From NCBI RefSeq assembly GCF_012027595.1, contig NZ_SNUR01000006.1, positions 1-64,000 on the forward strand: a stretch of 64,000 nt of DNA, in the 5' to 3' direction. The stretch comes from Thermococcus sp. Bubb.Bath (GTDB lineage Archaea > Methanobacteriota_B > Thermococci > Thermococcales > Thermococcaceae). Every line of letters begins with the position of its first letter. Positions within the stretch are counted from its first letter, which is position 1. The position numbers and the translations under genes are program-made. This document shows positions 62,531 through 64,000 of the stretch, in pieces. The notes under the pieces are model-generated. The model was not told where the DNA came from. It saw only the letters and a program-made list of their open reading frames with translations, and did no database searches.

Positions 62531-63652
62531 TTATCTTATTAAACTCCTCCCTACCATGTTTGCCGGCTTCTCAACTCCAAAGAACTCCAGAACAGTAGGC
62601 GCGATATCCATCAGGCTCGGCCCCTCAAGTTCAGCGTCCTCAAAGCCCCAGAGTATAAGGGGCACTTTCATCACAGGCTCGTTCATCGACCCGTGCATTC
62701 CCTTTACCCAATGGCTTGTCCCCTTTACACCCCTACAAATCCGATGGGAGCAGAACCAGTAGCCGGGCTTCGCCGAAACTATGAGCTCGCCGCTGTTTGG
62801 AGTGTTCAGGTGGGGAAGCTCCTCACGGAAAAAGACCTCCTTAACCCCTGGGGCCCTCCTGAGTGCCTCAAATGCATCTTCGCTTTGATTGGGGTCTTTA
62901 AGGTAGACATGGACGCCTCCACCGGAGGATACTCTCAGAACGTCAATTCCTTTCTCCCTAAGGTAGGTCTTCAGGTTCACCCAGGTGTGCACCTCTTCTT
63001 GCCCGTGGTCGGCGAAGATAATGAAGGCGTACTCGTCCTTCAGCCTCTCCCAGAGTGTCCTTACCGCAGTATCGACGGTTTCAACGGCCTTCATCGCGCC
63101 TTCACTGAGAGGTCCGTGGTCGTGCTGCATTCCGTCTATCGAGGCAAAATGTACGAGAAGTAAGTCCGGTTTGCACTCATCGTAGAGGTAGAGCGCCGAA
63201 TTGAGAACCCAGACGTCCTTCCTCCAGTCCCGCCCGTGCTTCCTGTACATCCCGTTGCTTGCGAAGAAGGGAGGAAAGATTCTGACATCGGTTCCGCTGA
63301 AGGGCGGCATCGTGTAGCCCGAAACTGACGCCGTTCTAACTCCCTTCCCCCTCAGAACATCAACTATCGTCGGAGCCTTGATGACCTTATGGGGATTGAA
63401 GGCGACCTCGTATTCGTAGAAGTTCACCTTCCTGTCGGCTATCCTGTCGTAGTAGCCGTTCTCGACTACCCCGTGATCCCTTGGCCAAACACCGGTCATG
63501 ACGCTCGTGTGAACTAAGTCTGTGAGTGTGGGGAATATTGAATCGACAACCGCAAACTCCCCGTTTTCGGCGAGCTCGCTCAGGAAGGGCATGTGCTCGA
63601 GGTTGTAGACCCCGTTACCATCGAGGCTTATGAGGGCGAGTTTTTTCCTCAC
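62531..63652 (-). CDS. Alkaline phosphatase superfamily phosphodiesterase
   Basis: A 373-residue type I phosphodiesterase/nucleotide pyrophosphatase-like enzyme. The first metal Asp is in LALISLDGNG, the nucleophile Thr in FPTLTDLVHTSVMTG, and later ligands in HFASIDGMQHDHG, IIFADHGQ and GMHGSMNEPVMKVPL. No signal peptide, so it is probably cytoplasmic. Substrates may be nucleotides, phosphoglycerate or phosphonates; not resolved. The GTG start at 63652 overlaps the stop of the coiled-coil gene. Confidence 0.88.
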   Translation of the reverse strand: MRKKLALISLDGNGVYNLEHMPFLSELAENGEFAVVDSIFPTLTDLVHTSVMTGVWPRDHGVVENGYYDRIADRKVNFYEYEVAFNPHKVIKAPTIVDVLRGKGVRTASVSGYTMPPFSGTDVRIFPPFFASNGMYRKHGRDWRKDVWVLNSALYLYDECKPDLLLVHFASIDGMQHDHGPLSEGAMKAVETVDTAVRTLWERLKDEYAFIIFADHGQEEVHTWVNLKTYLREKGIDVLRVSSGGGVHVYLKDPNQSEDAFEALRRAPGVKEVFFREELPHLNTPNSGELIVSAKPGYWFCSHRICRGVKGTSHWVKGMHGSMNEPVMKVPLILWGFEDAELEGPSLMDIAPTVLEFFGVEKPANMVGRSLIR

Positions 63653-63774
63653 TCTTCCTCCTCCTTCTGGGCTTTCTCAATCTTTTCAAGGGTCTTGCTG
63701 AGTCTTTCAAGCTCTTCCCTGAGCTTTTTCACTTCCTCGGCCATCCTTTTGAGCTCTTTAACGTTCTCATCCAT
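63649..63774 (-). CDS. Small coiled-coil protein
   Basis: A 41-residue protein, MDENVKELKRMAEEVKKLRE then ELERLSKTLEKIEKAQKEEEE, that is a continuous heptad pattern of Leu, Met and Ile with charged sides: a coiled coil. It has a GGTGAGG site and its stop TGA overlaps the GTG of the phosphodiesterase gene (GTGA), so translation of the two is coupled. It may be a regulatory or assembly partner. Too short for most gene finders. Confidence 0.7.
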   Translation of the reverse strand: MDENVKELKRMAEEVKKLREELERLSKTLEKIEKAQKEEEE

Positions 63775-63781
63775 TTTCCTC

Positions 63782-63840
63782 ACCGTCAGCCTGACGTGCA
63801 CTCCTCACCAATCAGTGGGATGGAAGGCTCATCATCCGGT
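63782..63840 (-). ncRNA. Box C/D guide sRNA
   Basis: On the minus strand: stem ACCG, box C ATGATGA (63835-63829), 13-base guide GCCTTCCATCCCA, box D' CTGA (63815-63812), spacer TTG, C' GTGAGGA (63808-63802), 12-base guide GTGCACGTCAGG, box D CTGA (63789-63786), closing stem CGGT. C, D' and D are perfect; C' differs by one base. Length, spacer and terminal stem fit archaeal C/D sRNAs, which guide 2'-O-methylation at the fifth base before D or D'. It starts 8 bases after one gene's stop, and its 3' stem CGGT forms the start of the next gene's ribosome site. I cannot assign the targets. Confidence 0.85.
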
Positions 63841-63847
63841 TGGGCAA

Positions 63848-64000
63848 TCACGTTAAAACCTTTCCCAGCCATTGGTCTAAAGTTTTCTGCCTCGCGAGGG
63901 CGCCAAGGACGTAGCTCCGCTGGAGGTATCTCTCAAATGGGTGTTCCAGCCTTCTTTTGATGGCTTCCAACGCATCTTTTAGGGTTTCAAAGCGGCCTAT
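63848..64000 (-). CDS. C-terminal part of an unknown protein (runs off window)
   Basis: The last 50 codons of a minus-strand gene end with TGA at 63850-63848: GRFETLKDALEAIKRRLEHP then FERYLQRSYVLGALARQKTL and DQWLGKVLT. The sequence is basic and helical. It is followed at 8 bases by the box C/D sRNA. Too little is present to name a family. Confidence 0.65.
   Translation of the reverse strand: MGRFETLKDALEAIKRRLEHPFERYLQRSYVLGALARQKTLDQWLGKVLT

Noticed and set aside
1-64000. CRISPR array
   Set aside because: No regularly spaced direct repeats of 25-40 bases were seen anywhere in the window.
1-64000. Insertion sequences or transposases
   Set aside because: No transposase-like protein or flanking target duplication was recognised.

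Overview
The window comes from a hyperthermophilic euryarchaeon of the order Thermococcales, most likely a Thermococcus. The evidence is the gene content: rpoH-rpoB-rpoA1-rpoA2-L30e-nusA-S12-S7, KEOPS Cgi121, ADP-dependent serine kinase SerK, di-myo-inositol-phosphate synthesis, stomatin with its NfeD protease, and archaeal FAD synthase RibL. Genes are tightly packed, Shine-Dalgarno sites are mostly GGTG/GGAGG, and AT-rich TATA boxes lie 20-30 bases before the inferred transcription starts. No tool was run; family calls rest on motif and sequence recognition.

Layout. 1-3.3 kb: a membrane protein, an MFS carrier, an aminotransferase and Cgi121. 3.5-6.2 kb: a cell-cycle block with a CdrS-like ribbon-helix-helix (RHH) regulator, FtsZ, a ParA/SegA-like ATPase and a SegB-like RHH partner. 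6.2-11 kb, minus strand: ribL, an MCTS1-like PUA protein, pyrF, a DUF4443 regulator, and the two enzymes making di-myo-inositol phosphate. 11-18.1 kb: a diphthamide-type ATP pyrophosphatase, MptE, and a five-gene Opp/Dpp-type ABC importer. 18.1-31.3 kb: mixed metabolic and unknown genes, including Mut7-C, a PhnP-like hydrolase, proC, a tyrosine phosphatase, a nitrilase, an MFS carrier, a MinD-like ATPase, pyrE and the stomatin/NfeD pair. 31.4-39.5 kb: small unknown genes, serK, an interrupted DUF763 gene, a UspA/ACR3-type operon, a radical SAM protein and an old-yellow-enzyme type oxidoreductase. 39.6-50.9 kb is the most accessory part: an ABC-2 exporter, a divergent TATA-binding protein paralogue, ion permeases, a decayed suf locus, a SPASM radical SAM protein, and two possible sulfite exporters. 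51.3-61 kb: tRNA-Gly, RNA polymerase and ribosomal genes. 61-64 kb: a minimal nucleotidyltransferase, VapBC, a phosphodiesterase and a partial gene.

Four things stand out. The TBP paralogue at 41.5 kb differs clearly from the housekeeping Thermococcales TBP. Two box C/D guide RNAs sit in short gaps (32.2 kb and 63.8 kb), one with an 11-base antisense match to the start of archaeal 16S rRNA. Two genes carry in-frame amber codons (27.6 and 33.6 kb) where a Trp codon would restore the frame. The suf locus has collapsed to a fused remnant (44.2-44.8 kb). A 35-base palindromic sequence occurs in opposite orientation at both 0.05 kb and 51 kb.
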